Translations under genes and position numbers: made by a program | Shown here: positions 49,266-60,520 of the stretch, piece after piece | Layout: each line of letters starts with the position of its first letter | Position numbering within the stretch: position 1 is the stretch's first letter | NCBI RefSeq assembly: GCF_001649575.2 | Contig: NC_051443.1 | Location: 5,925,435-5,989,434 of the forward strand | DNA length: 64,000 nt | Source: Kryptolebias marmoratus | Lineage: Eukaryota; Chordata; Actinopteri; Cyprinodontiformes; Rivulidae | Direction of reading: 5' to 3' | The notes under the pieces: model-generated | The model's database searches: none | What the model saw: only the letters and a program-made list of their open reading frames with translations | Told to the model about the DNA's origin: nothing

Positions 49266-49810
49266 CTACTGTCCTGTTTGAAAAAAAAACCTAAAAGATA
49301 ATTACAATATTAACCAATTTATTTATAATATTTTATTTACTACATTTACTTGCTTAGTTTTAAATATTCTTATTTACTCAGGTTTCCTACTGCAAGCCAT
49401 AAGGATTGATTCATTTATTTACTGCAAGTCAAAAAGTGTTAGTGTGTGTCTGTTCAAGACCCTGAACCTCGCTTGTCCACTTTTGCTGATCATGTGCGCT
49501 CTGAAACCTATAGACTAGAAAGTTGTGTATATTGTATGAAAATTATATGAGTACTGTTCATTTAACAGACTGCTATTAAAGCTGCAGAGATGAAAATTTC
49601 AAAGTTCAATTTTGTAGAGCTGCTGGTAAAGACATAAAAAAAGCTTAGGTGTTAGTGATTTTGTTAAAGAGACAACAACACCAAAAATTTTGTGGCCTAC
49701 TATTTCTAAACCTTTCACTTGTGGCTTGTTAGATTGCTACAATAAAAATCAGAATAATGTAATTTTCATCATAAGAATAAACTTATTTTTTATGTAGACA
49801 GGAACAATAC

Positions 49811-49830
49811 ACACACACACACACACACAT
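49811..49830. repeat. (CA)n microsatellite
   Basis: About ten CA units. Confidence 0.9.
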
Positions 49831-49872
49831 TGAACTTTTTTTATTCATTCACACAGATTCTTCCAATTAGTC

Positions 49873-49878
49873 TTTATT
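49873..49878 (-). terminator. Polyadenylation signal of fbp1 (probable)
   Basis: AATAAA on the minus strand about 290 bases past the fbp1 stop codon. Confidence 0.5.
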
Positions 49879-50168
49879 TAAAAATACAGATAAGTCTTTG
49901 AAAATGGCACACAACAAAAAAATGGGATTTGCAGTGAAAAGCAGAATTTATGAATCCAGTGAAGGTTCTGTTTCATCATCGTCAGTGCAGCACAGGGAAC
50001 AAGTAACAACCAGGATGAATATCCACACTGTCAGTACTGGTTTATGTTTCTCACCACTGGACTTGACCTGCTAAGTAAAAATAATTTTTTTAAAAAAGTC
50101 AAAACGACAAAAATGTTTGCGTTTATTGTCCTGATAGTCGGCAAGCTGAGTGTTGAGAGCTGAGTACC

Positions 50169-52222
50169 TCATTTGTTGTGCTTCTTGAAGATGGAGATGT
50201 ACTCTTTCACATCATCAGGGGATCCCAGGACCACTGGGACTCTCTGGTGGATGGTGGTGGGCTGGATGTCCAGAATGTTTTCTGATCCTGTGGTGGCGAT
50301 GCCCCCTGCCTGCTCCACGATGAAGGCCATGGGGTTGCACTCATAAAGCAGCCTCAGCTGGAATACAGAACATATTGAAGACCTATATCACCTCCCTCCT
50401 TTCATGGCAGAATTTTACACTGAGATTATCTTGAGATCATGTTAAAAAATTACAGAGATGTGGGTTGGTTCAAACCTTAAAAATAACATTATATGTGATG
50501 TTACTCGATATTATGAGACTTTGTGCAATGTGTAGTTCTTAAAGTATGTGCTGACTAGGGTTCTTACCTACTACCACACCAAATCTATAAAATTGGCTCA
50601 GTTATAGACATTTTGTGTTCTCTAAGTTCACTTAGCTGTGGCAGCCATCTTGAATTTGGCTGTGTCCAAAAGTTAATCAGTTGTAGATGTACATTCAGTG
50701 ATTACTTTCTGAGAGTGTTTTAAAATTCATTCAGTTGCAAAAGAGATATTTTGCTAACAGACAGAATAATGATGGCACAAACAAGGGCAAAAACATTATT
50801 GGCCACCTTTTACCTATGGGCAGTAGGCAATACAAAGTTGTCACATTATAAAAAATAGATGTGATAAGTAGAGTTTAATGCCAACTTAACATAGTGTATC
50901 TGTTCAAAAAAGAACATATATTTAGATTTATCACTTCCTCACCTTGCCTTTTGGACTCTTGACATTAGCAGGATATAAAAAGATTCCTCCGTACACCAAA
51001 GTTCGGTGAACATCTGCTACCATCGAACCAATATATCGACTTCCATATGCAGCAGAACCATCCTGAATGCAAAGACAACTAAGACTTATTATTCCTGTTC
51101 ATAATAATTTGAACCTAAAATAATTTGCCTTCAAACAACATTTTCTTATCTTTACTTCTGGGAATTTCTTCTTTTGTAGGTACTCTGTTACATCTGGATG
51201 AAACTGTTGTGCATATCCCTCATTCAGACTGTAGATTTTTCCCTTCTTCTTAATCTTCACATCTCGATCCACCAGGATGAATTCACCAATCGCCTAAAGA
51301 AACCAACACACAGGTAACACAATACAGCCAAATTTACCTTGGTATAAATTAACCAGCACTTTATGTGATGTCATCAGGTCTAGTAAATTGTTGATCTTAC
51401 TGGGTCCAGCATGAAGCAGTTCACCCCCTGACCAGTGGAGAGGACCATCATGGTGGCGCTGCCGTACAGAGCATAACCAGCTGCTACGATGTTCCTGCCA
51501 GGCTGCAGGGCATCCTTCTCACATGGCTCCCCGCTTGTAGTCTGCCATAGTGTTGAAAAAAAAATGTTTAGAAACAGATTACCCATGAGATGCAATTGAA
51601 CTCTCTTAATGTTTATTAGAGAAATACTCTGTGGCCTGAAAAATATTCTTCAAACATTTTCTACTAACATGTAGATTTTTCACAGAGGATGTGCTAATAA
51701 CAATGATGATTGCAAATATTCATACAAACACACCATGAAAAGACATTCACATTTAAAGAGAATTTTTAAGCAATGCACCAATTGGTATCATTAAAATTGT
51801 CGATGGACAGCAGAGTGTTAAGTGTCATGTTAATATGGCAAAGACTTGAGACATAACAAACCCTAGTTATCACCTGAAAGACAGGCGATTTTGCATTTGT
51901 TTGCCTGTTAGCAAAATATCTCATAAACTACTGGACGGATTTCAATCAGACTATCAGGAAATACTTATTGGATGTGTATCTGTGACTAATCAGCTTTTGC
52001 ACTCAGTCCAACTACAGCTACAGCTAATCAACCATAGCAAACACAAAACTGGCTGTAACTCAGTCAAATGTACATAAACTGAGCTAAAGTTTCATATGGT
52101 AGTAGCTGTGAGTCACCCCAACACATAGATTGGGCACAACAGATATTTGTTCAAAATGTTGACATGCAAGGTGATGCATTCTTTTAAAGAATGCTACTTT
52201 AATTTATTGTTGAGAGCCTTTT

Positions 52223-52260
<38 letters not shown>

Positions 52261-54019
52261 TTTTTTTATTTTGAAGTTTTACAGGAAACGTCTTCTGGTA
52301 ATTTCAGAATTTTAAGGTAAGGGGACACACTAGTCCTGTTGTCACACTGCAGGATATTAATTAGTTAATAAAATTAATAAATAGTTCCTTAGTCCAAGAG
52401 TGTCCATTGACATTTATTAGATGTAAAGTTTGGTTAAAATGGCCTAGCATGGCACAGTTTTGAACTAAGATAATTTTTGATTGAGAAATGTTATAGATAT
52501 CTGAGTCAAGTCTTGAAGATGCAAGATCTTGCATAAACTGTTAGCTATGAAAGTATGTCTTAGGGATGGCTTTCATTTACTACCGCATCAAACCGTAGCA
52601 CAATATTTGTAAAATAAACTGAGTTATAGCCATTTTTGGTTGGCTAAAACTGATTTACTGTCATTGCCATTGCTATTTTGAATTCAATTGACTTCAAAAG
52701 TTAACTGCTTGTAGATGTAGGTCTAATGATTACTTTCTGGGTATTTAATCAAAATTCACCCAGTGGTTCATAAGATATTTTGCTAAAAGATAGACAAGGT
52801 CGACTCCAGCAGGTAATGTGAAAGTTTTATGCAAAGATATTGTGCAATGTGTAGCATCTGGAGTAGGTGTTGTGAATGACTCTCAGCTCCTATCACACCA
52901 AATTTTAGCTTTATATCTCTAAAAGTGACTTCATCATAACCATCTTGAATTGGGATAACTTCAAAAGTTAACCATTTGTAAATGTGCACCAATTGATTAC
53001 TTTCTGTGAGATTCATTATAATCTGTCCAGTGGTTTTGGTAACAAACAGACAAATGAACACAGGCAATAATGCCTGCCTTTGGCGTTTTGGGGGTCATGA
53101 AAAAATATCACAGCTGTGTACTCATGAACAATAAACAAATGTAACATACAGCATCAGAGTGACTGACCTTTCTATAGACAGCAAAAATTGTTCCGATGGA
53201 GACAAGACAGTCAATGTTGGAAGATCCGTCCAACGGATCAAAGCACACAATGTATTTTCCCTGTGTGATTAAGAAGAAACAGTTGATAAGGCTAATCAGA
53301 TACGCACAATCACACACTGTGTAGAGTTACACATACTCTCTTATCTGGTTCCACAATGATGGCTTTCTCATCTTCCTCTGAGACCAGCACACAGGAGGTG
53401 AAGGAGGACTTGATCATGTTGATGACCAGGTCATTGGACAGGACATCCAGCTTCTTCACCTGGTCCCCCGTCACATTGGTGCTTCCAGCAATGCCATATC
53501 TTCCGCAGAGGAAACAGAAGCACAGTTAGGCTTTTCAGATAGAGTAAAACCTTTTCAGCCCAATTTCTATCTCAAAACACAAATATAAAAGGAAGAAAAA
53601 ACACTAGCAGTCCTGCACTAATGGCCTTAAAAACCTATTATCATCCTGACCTCTGATCTGGGGAGGTTGTGCACACAGAGGTTACCTTTGCCCGGGGGCC
53701 CAGTTTAAAAGGGACGCTGTTTGTCATGCTTCACTGCATGAATGGTTCATTAAATAATACTAACAGTCCATCATCTATTTGATTAAACTTGCAAAACTAA
53801 AATAAATGCATGCACAGTTTTGTGAGAATAAATAACAAATAGTACTCACAGGTTAGCGATCCCAGCCTTCCTGACAGCAGTAGATATGGCTTTAACGGCT
53901 GTGCAGATGGAGTTGAGCAGAGTTGTTAGTTCACCAGTTCCCTGGGCCTTCCTGCCCTCCTCCAGAACAAACCTGGTCAGGGTCAGTACGTTGGTGTCAA
54001 AGGCTCCTTTGTCAGACAT
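50169..54019 (-). CDS. fbp1: Fructose-1,6-bisphosphatase 1
   Basis: Seven coding exons in one frame (high to low): 53850-54019, 53337-53499, 53168-53260, 51401-51541, 51156-51293, 50943-51062, 50169-50357; 337 aa, as in vertebrate FBPases. It hydrolyses fructose 1,6-bisphosphate to fructose 6-phosphate in gluconeogenesis (cytosolic tetramer, Mg-dependent, inhibited by AMP and fructose 2,6-bisphosphate). Landmarks: N-terminal AMP-site segment [13 protein letters not shown], the metal/active-site block [18 protein letters not shown] then [56 protein letters not shown], the substrate loop [20 protein letters not shown], and [11 protein letters not shown]-terminal and VEPDKR features favour the liver-type (FBP1) over the muscle-type (FBP2) paralogue, though the STGQGV segment is FBP2-like. 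Confidence 0.95.
50385..50810 (+). repeat. Family A repeat in fbp1 intron 6
   Basis: From 'cctcctttcatggcagaatt' to 'tattttgctaacagacagaa'. It is antisense to fbp1. Confidence 0.8.
51880..52210 (-). repeat. Family A repeat in fbp1 intron 3
   Basis: From 'gcctgttagcaaaatatctc' to the hairpin 'gcattcttttaaagaatgct' at 52180-52200, one of the cleanest hairpins in the family. Confidence 0.8.
52222..52268. repeat. Poly-A/poly-T palindromic run
   Basis: About thirty-five A followed by about twelve T, a potential slippage site. Confidence 0.85.
52440..53080 (+). repeat. Family A repeats, two partial tandem copies in fbp1 intron 3
   Basis: Two successive units, the first ending 'cataagatattttgctaaaa', the second ending 'ggttttggtaacaaacagac' with the 'gcctttggcg' tail. 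Confidence 0.75.
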
Positions 54020-54359
54020 TTTGCTGGCTGGGACCAGGACTGAATGCAGGAAGTGACTGAGGTAAGAGTGTCTCCAAAGTAAAGAGTGGACTCTAGAACA
54101 GAGATAGATGTTAGAGGGGCGTGCAGCTCGTCCAGCCAATCACATGTGTTGTTTCTAACAGGTAGGGGTTGATTTGGTCACAGTCTGTGACTGCGGGTTT
54201 AAAAGAGCAAAGTTCAAAGATAGTAGAGAATTTCTTTTAAAAGCTTCAGCCTGATTTACTCATTTTAATCAATGAACTGTATAGATTATTTTCATGCTTT
54301 TAATTAAGTTAAGTTCTACAAAATAATTTAAATGAGTTTTTAGTCGAAGCAATATTCAT

Positions 54360-54480
54360 TGTCCACCACTGAAAGGTGCAAGGCAAAAGGGCAATGAAGT
54401 TTTTTGCCAGAGTCTCTGTGTGTATGTATTTATTTTTCTGTTAGTAAAATATCCCACTGGACAAATTTATTGTCCTTTTC
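54360..54480 (-). repeat. Family A repeat truncated by the Penelope-like element
   Basis: Begins 'gtccaccactgaaaggtgca' and contains 'tctgttagtaaaatatccca'; it stops abruptly at about 54480. Confidence 0.55.
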
Positions 54481-54509
54481 CAAAACTATCAATCGTTCTT
54501 TATACTACA

Positions 54510-55918
54510 GATTATACCCGGGGGAAGCCACTTCCTGCCTGTATGGACTCCCCAAAATACATAAGGAAGGTGATTTGATTTGAACAACAGGACAAACTTC
54601 ACTCCAGATCAGATCTGCACCCTGCTGGACCTCTGCCTTTCCACCCCTTAGTTCAAGTTTAATGACAGTTTTTACAGACAGAAGCATGGTTGTGCCATGG
54701 GATCTCCAGTGTCATCGATTGTGGCTAACCTCTACATGGAGGAAGTGGAGCAGAGAGCCCTGAACTCCTTTGAGGGAACTACACCAAGCCATTGGTTCAG
54801 ATATGTGGACGATGCCTGGGTCAAAATCCAAGCTAAAGAAGTTGAAGCCTTCACCAGACACATCAACTCAGTCGACAACAACATCAAGTTTACCAGAGAA
54901 GATGCCTACCACAATAAGCTGCCTTTTTTTCCTGTCTGGTTCACACAGTAAGAGAGGACAGTCTCAACATTGAAGTCTACAGGAAACCAACCCACACAGA
55001 TCAGTACCTTCTGTTTGACTCTCACCACCCTCTGGAACACAAACTCTGTTATCACAACTCTAGAGCATCAGGCTGAACACATCCCCACAAAGACAGAAGG
55101 GAAGGAAAAGGAACAGAAGCACATCAAAAAAGCTCTCCAAACATGTGGGTATCCCAATTGGGCTTTTGTCAAGTCAGCTAGGAAATCCACTAAACACACC
55201 ACGGAACAGAACAAGGAGAGGANCGTTGCTGGAGTATCCGAGAAACTCAGAAGGATTTTCTCCAAACACAACATCCCAGTACATTTCAAACCCAACAAGA
55301 CTCTCAGGCAGAGGCTGGTCCACCCTAAGGACAAAACACCCAAACCAAAACTGAGCAGAGTGGTAAATGCAGTTCAGTGCAGCGAAGAATGTTCAGACCT
55401 TTATATTAGAGAGACCAAACAACCTCTCCACAGACGCATGGCTCAACACAGGAGAGCCACCTCTTCTGGACAGGACTAGAGGTTCATCTACACCTCAAGG
55501 ATAAGGGACACTCCTTTGAGGATCAAAATGTTCATATTTTGGACCAGGAAGACAGATGGTTTGAGAGGGGGGTAAAGGAAGCCATCTATGTGAAAAGGGG
55601 GAAACCAACATTAAACAGAAGAGGAGGTCTCAGATTCCAGCTTTCAAAAACATATAATGGAGCTTTAGGCCTGATACCCAGTCAGTTTCACTCCAATCAG
55701 GACCTGCATTCATGTGACCAGAGTGGCCCATCAGTGAGTCAGACAAACAAGGACCCTAATGAGCCTCTATTGTTAGGAGAGCGAGAACAGTTTGCAAGCA
55801 ATCCAGCTTACATCACATCTCAGCTTTAAAAGCTCAACTCCACACTCTATTTCTGAACTGAGAAAGCTCCTCGGATGAGAACTACGTCTTCAACTACAGA
55901 ACAGAAGTCCAGTTGTTT
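54510..55918 (+). mobile_element. Penelope-like retroelement (PLE) remnant with GIY-YIG-type C-terminus
   Basis: Broken reading frames give, in order: SCLYGLPKIHKEG; GCAMGSPVSSIVANLYMEEV and WFRYVDDAW (the PLE reverse-transcriptase catalytic YVDD); KFTREDAYHNKLPFF; then in another frame CSEECSDLYIRETKQPLHRR, the core of the GIY-YIG endonuclease; and, after one more frame change near 55480, HLKDKGHSFEDQNVHILDQE and ERGVKEAIYVKRGKPTLNRR. The ending 'gatgagaactacgtcttcaa' is the usual PLE 3' sequence. The 5' half is missing, and there is one undetermined base at 55223. Frameshifts make it inactive. Confidence 0.9.
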
Positions 55919-55919
55919 T

Positions 55920-56195
55920 TGTTTTTTAATCTTTTTTGAATTCTCCTGTAATTATTTACCATTGGATTCCACCGCCGCTTCTCGCCTGCATCTCCCTGTA
56001 AGAAACCAACTCCTCCTCCACCTGCTGAGTCTTACCATTCTTGTTGGCAATCAAATACTCACCTGTCCTCCATTCCAGATCCGGTCCCGTTGTCCCTCCT
56101 GCACTGTAAATAAGGATCACTTACCTTTTATTCAGTCTCCTGAGTCTGTCTGTCACCCAGCTGCTTGCCTTTGACTATTTTAGTAGAACGTGACA
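55920..56195 (+). mobile_element. LTR-like fragment next to the PLE
   Basis: C/T-rich non-coding sequence with 'cactgtaaataaggatcac' and a 'tagtagaacgtgacac' end, like the 3' part of teleost LTRs. No partner LTR was seen. Confidence 0.3.
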
Positions 56196-56199
56196 CATA

Positions 56200-57240
56200 T
56201 AAAGGTCCATCTATGCTCAGCACACATGTATAATTCAGAATTGGAAATTTCTGCTTGATTTACCTTTGAAAATGCTTAAAGATGCATGATCCAAGACAAG
56301 TTTAAAGTTCAAACATTAAGCATCATTGTTCCTCTTTACTGTACTTCATTTTATTTTAAATTTATTTTTATAATTAATTTTAATTTATTTCTACATTTAC
56401 TGATAAAGCTATATTTGCAAGACTACAAACAGCCTCTTTCATAAAATGTGGTGGTGCACTGTGTCTGTTGGAATATTTATGTTAATTATTTGTCACAAAC
56501 ATGAAAAAGTAAAAGGATTTTACATGGTTTAAGGAATTATTCAACTAACAATATATTTTTACACAAAACAGCTTTGAGGTCAGTTTTAAAGCATAAAACT
56601 GAAGTTAAACTTAGAGCTTAAGCAGAAACTAGTAACTGGTGATAACTACTAGCATCAGCTGACGCGTGATTGTTGTCTTCATGTTAATGAGCCCAGTTTA
56701 TTTACACACAAGAGTGTGAGCAATGGTATTTACTCAAAAAAACTTTTACTATAATGTTCAATATATTTTCAAAATCTATTTTAAACAAATAGCTTAAAAA
56801 CACAGCTTATTTTTTTTGCAAACATATTTTAATAACAAAATAAAACAAAACTTGATACAAGTATTTAGTGTGTCCACAAGATGTCGCTGTTCAGCTCAAT
56901 GCCATTGGTTATAGGCGAAATATTTGGAATAATAATAATATTTATTATTATTTATTTTCTTTAATTTAGACCTGCTGGATTATTAGGATTATTTTCTACT
57001 TTATTTTAGATTAGACAACAAATTGTTTCTTGCATGAAAAAAACATTTCTTTAACAACTATCAATAAAGGTGAAATAACAATAATAAAGACTACAATTTT
57101 TTAGACTTATTTTAAAGCCTTTCGTTTTTCAAACGGCCAACCAAATTTCCTATTAAAAGGCATTTAATTTAGTTCATCGAGGAGCATTAGTGCATTTTAT
57201 ATGAGATAATGTGATGAATATTTTACTGAGGGCACTTCTC
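56200..57240. other. Intergenic AT-rich sequence upstream of kank1
   Basis: No exon or repeat recognised. Includes a TAT/AAT-rich run near 56930-56955. Confidence 0.45.
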
Positions 57241-57266
57241 CCCTAACTGAACGAGCCAAGCTCCTG

Positions 57267-57276
57267 GCGCATGCGC
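57267..57276. promoter_or_regulatory. NRF1-type palindrome GCGCATGCGC
   Basis: A perfect NRF1 consensus about 200 bases before a splice donor, in the only CpG-containing stretch between fbp1 and kank1. It fits a TATA-less promoter for the rightward gene. Confidence 0.6.
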
Positions 57277-57299
57277 AAAGCCCGACTCTAGTTCTCAAG

Positions 57300-57486
57300 T
57301 CTTCAGATGTGACGTTTGAAAAGTAAATGCATGAAAGGAAAGAAGAAGTGACAAGCTGCGCTGCGTCCGCGCTCATGAATTACTGGACGTGGTTTTAGTT
57401 AACAGGGAAACTGTTTAACGTTGTTTTTAAACTCTTTTCCATCATGTTAACAAATTGTAGGCGTCTATGTTTTTTCTGCTACGCAG
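57300..57486 (+). other. Probable first exon of kank1 (5' UTR, with short upstream ORF)
   Basis: Ends in a consensus donor (CTACGCAG/GTGAGT at 57486/57487) downstream of the NRF1 site. It contains ATG at 57444 with 14 codons plus one base to the donor (MLTNCRRLCFFCYA). Joined to exon 60471-60557 the frame stops at once (a uORF); joined directly to 62085 it stays open. The transcript start is unknown; the left limit is a guess. Confidence 0.45.
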
Positions 57487-57954
57487 GTGAGTGATCCCTC
57501 CCCCATCAGCTAAGATGTTTCAAAGGTGTTCAGTTCAAAAACAGGAAGGCATGAAATCTGTATAAGAAATCAAGGTGTGCTTCGTTTTATTCAGTATTTC
57601 AGAGGTAGCTCCTGCAGCCTGTTTGTTTGCTGATAATGGCCACAAGGTGTCAGGTTTAAGCAGCGTTTTTTTCGGCTCCTTGTACTTTTCATCACGACAG
57701 AATTCTACAGTTTTAATGACACAAAGTCTGGTCTTTGGGCGAAAACTATAATATATTAACATCCCCGCTGTTTTTAATGCACTGTTATAAACAGAAACGG
57801 CCCTACACTCATGGTACTGTTTTTGTATTTATGAAAATGACATTATGAAAAATAACATTTGTTTAGAAGTTGAAATGTTTTTTTTTTGTTTTGTTTTGTT
57901 TTTTTTTTTGTTAAATCCAACTGCATCAAAACTAAATATTCAAATAATGACAAC

Positions 57955-58660
57955 ATTTAAAGGGATAGTTCAGCCTTTTTGAGGTGTGGCTCTGTGAAAA
58001 GGTTGTGAACAGTGAATATCTTACTTGTTGTAGATAGCTCTTAGAAAAACCTAAGTTTGGAGAAAAAGAGGATAGTTTTGACCTGGCACTTCCAAAGCAG
58101 ATCTCTTGTCGTCTTAAAGCATGTGAAATCTTCAAACTTTCAAAGTGGTTCGCACTTTACTTTACATTGGTGTCAGTTTTACATTACACAGTTATTTCAG
58201 CGGAAATATAAACTTCCTTCTGGAAGGGCCTCAAGATGGACCACAAGTGCTACAGCTAGCTGCTTCTGCCGCTAATAGCACTTGCAAATGACCATAAAAT
58301 TCCACAGAAGTATCTGTCTAATGTGAAACTGGTGAAGATGTAAAAGTTCATAATACAACCGAAACTTGAAAAAGTAAAACTTTTGAGATTTTAGCTGTTT
58401 TAAGACAACAGCAGTCCACAACTATAGTACATTTTTACTATAGCTGTACTAAATCTGTATACTGTACTATACTGTACTAGATCATAGCACTAAATGCTAT
58501 TTCTCGAAACTGAGGTTATTCTAGGAGCCATCTACAACAGGTAAGATATTAATTGCTCTTTCTTTTGCACAGAACGCCACTTTACAATGTCCAAACTGTC
58601 CCCATAAGACATAGTTACATTACAGTGTACTTCACAGTAACACTTTATTTTACTAACGCT
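57955..58660 (+). mobile_element. Family C non-autonomous element
   Basis: Starts 'aaagggatagttcagcc', a common head of teleost non-autonomous DNA elements. The internal 'gcttacttgt/gatagctctt' and 'acctaagttt' blocks are shared with 1545-1640 and the right part with 2590-2700. Confidence 0.5.
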
Positions 58661-58679
58661 TACCTGCCACTTTGTTTGT

Positions 58680-59057
58680 TATCTTGATTATGACCCGCTG
58701 CCAAAGTGCAAAAGGTGGGCAATAATGGGGTTTTTTGCCGACGCCCGGGCATGTTTCTGAGTCTGCCTGTCAGCAAAATCTCTCGAACCACAGGACATAT
58801 TTTAATGAAACTCACAGAAATTATTCATTGGATGTAACCTCTGCAACTGATTCAAGATGGCCTCCACAGCTAAGCAACCTTAGCCAACACAGAAATGTCA
58901 GTTTTACAGATGTTGAGGTACGATTTGACGTGGTAATAACTGAGAGTCATTCACAACATGCACTCCATGCATGAGATTGTGCATGAAGCTACTTTTAAAG
59001 TTTGATCGAAATGGCTAGAACTCCCTCATTTCTCAGCATGAAATGATCTTTGTCTAA
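58680..59057 (-). repeat. Family A repeat split by a hAT-type MITE
   Basis: Includes the 'cccgctgccaaagtgcaaaa' far end, 'gtctgcctgtcagcaaaatc', and runs to 'atgatctttgtctaa'. The unit resumes after the MITE at 59973 ('tctaaaattctgacaagaaa'). Confidence 0.8.
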
Positions 59058-59972
59058 CAGGGTTTCCCCCAGAAAAGAGGCTAAGCCCGGTGGTAGGTGG
59101 CCATTCGCCAACCGTGATTTAGTAAAAAAAAAAGATTAAAGTTGACAGGGAAGTTTTACAAAAACAATTTTTTTTTTGAAACAATTTTTTAAACAAAAAT
59201 ACAATTAAAATAAATGCTAATTGTTTGCACTTAATTTGAATCCTAATTTAAATCACATTTACAAATAAATTAAATTAACATAAATTAAAAAAGTGCAAAC
59301 AAGTCATCAACACACGTCTCACGTCAAGGCTGGTGAATAACAACAGAGAACTCTGAAAAACAGAAAGCTGCTGTACTGTTCTGTGCTTTTTGTGGCACAG
59401 GCTGCATGTTGGATCAGTACGCAAAACATATCTTATGCTGAATTTAATAGCATCATTTTACTGGTAAACATGGATAATATTTTCACTAAGTACAAAACAC
59501 GCTTACCATATTCGGTCTTGTAAAGCCACCCGCTGAATTTTTGCTCAACTAACCATTGTTGGTCAAACCTGCTCATTCGATGTTTATTGCTGTGGCTCTG
59601 ACGACCTGCTAACTCCAGGTAGCTGAAGGTGGCTCGGCCTCAGGGCTCATTAGAATCATGCAGGGCTCTGCGCTGATACAGGCGAACCAGCTCCACTAGA
59701 GTAGCAATATCGTCCATTATGAATGGAGGGCGGCGTGCGCGGTCTGCACCAATTTATAAGAGGTGCATGACACGACACCGCGCGGGACTTTCGCACAGGG
59801 GTGGGGACAGCACGATTGCATCACTGTTGGCGCACGTACCCTCGAGCAGTGAGGTACATAAAGGTAGCGGTTTGGGGAAAAAAACGTGTATAAAAAATGA
59901 CGTATTTATAATAAACAAGCGGAGCTTAGCCTGACGGCCCACCAGGCTTATAATACGCTGGGGGAAACCCTG
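59058..59972. mobile_element. hAT-type MITE
   Basis: Terminal inverted repeats CAGGGTTTCCCCCAG (59058-59072) and CTGGGGGAAACCCTG (59958-59972). The flanks share TGTCTAA, so the pre-insertion family A sequence can be recognised on both sides. The right half is CpG-rich with short spurious frames. No transposase. Confidence 0.8.
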
Positions 59973-60520
59973 TCTAAAATTCTGACAAGAAAGGCAGCAG
60001 GCTCCTCAGATGTGATTCATATGACTCACGGTGTCATATGAGCACAAGGAAAAGTGGACATCAATGCAGTTCAAAGATCATTTTTCACTTTTTTTCCCTC
60101 CACATATTTTATTCATAAAACACTCATTACTTTATGCTCTAGGAAGTGTGAAAAGTAAACTGGGTGAGTTTGCTGCTGAAGCTGCTTACTGATGAGAAAT
60201 TGATATGGCATGGTGCTGCAGCAGGTCAGTGTTGTGCAGTGAGGCTTGGCCTTTTCCTGAGTGCAGTTTTGCAGAATGAACTATAATGTGGCACAGCTGG
60301 GTGTTGTATTTCTGATATGCAAGCAATGTAAGGTTAGCTGGTATTGACTGATGGAACTGGGCTTGTAGAGAGAAAAGGATTAATAGGAAGCAAGACCTTG
60401 CATGAAAAGACAAACATTTGGGATGTGAAGCAAACCTAAATTGTTGTTTTTTTTTTCCTTTTATTGACAGAGTTTTGATTAGATTGAAAGGAACCATTCT
60501 TTTCTGATGCTTTCTGAAAC

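Noticed and set aside
59719..59942. Short open frames on both strands in CpG-rich sequence
   Set aside because: They lie inside the hAT-type MITE bounded by 59058 and 59972.
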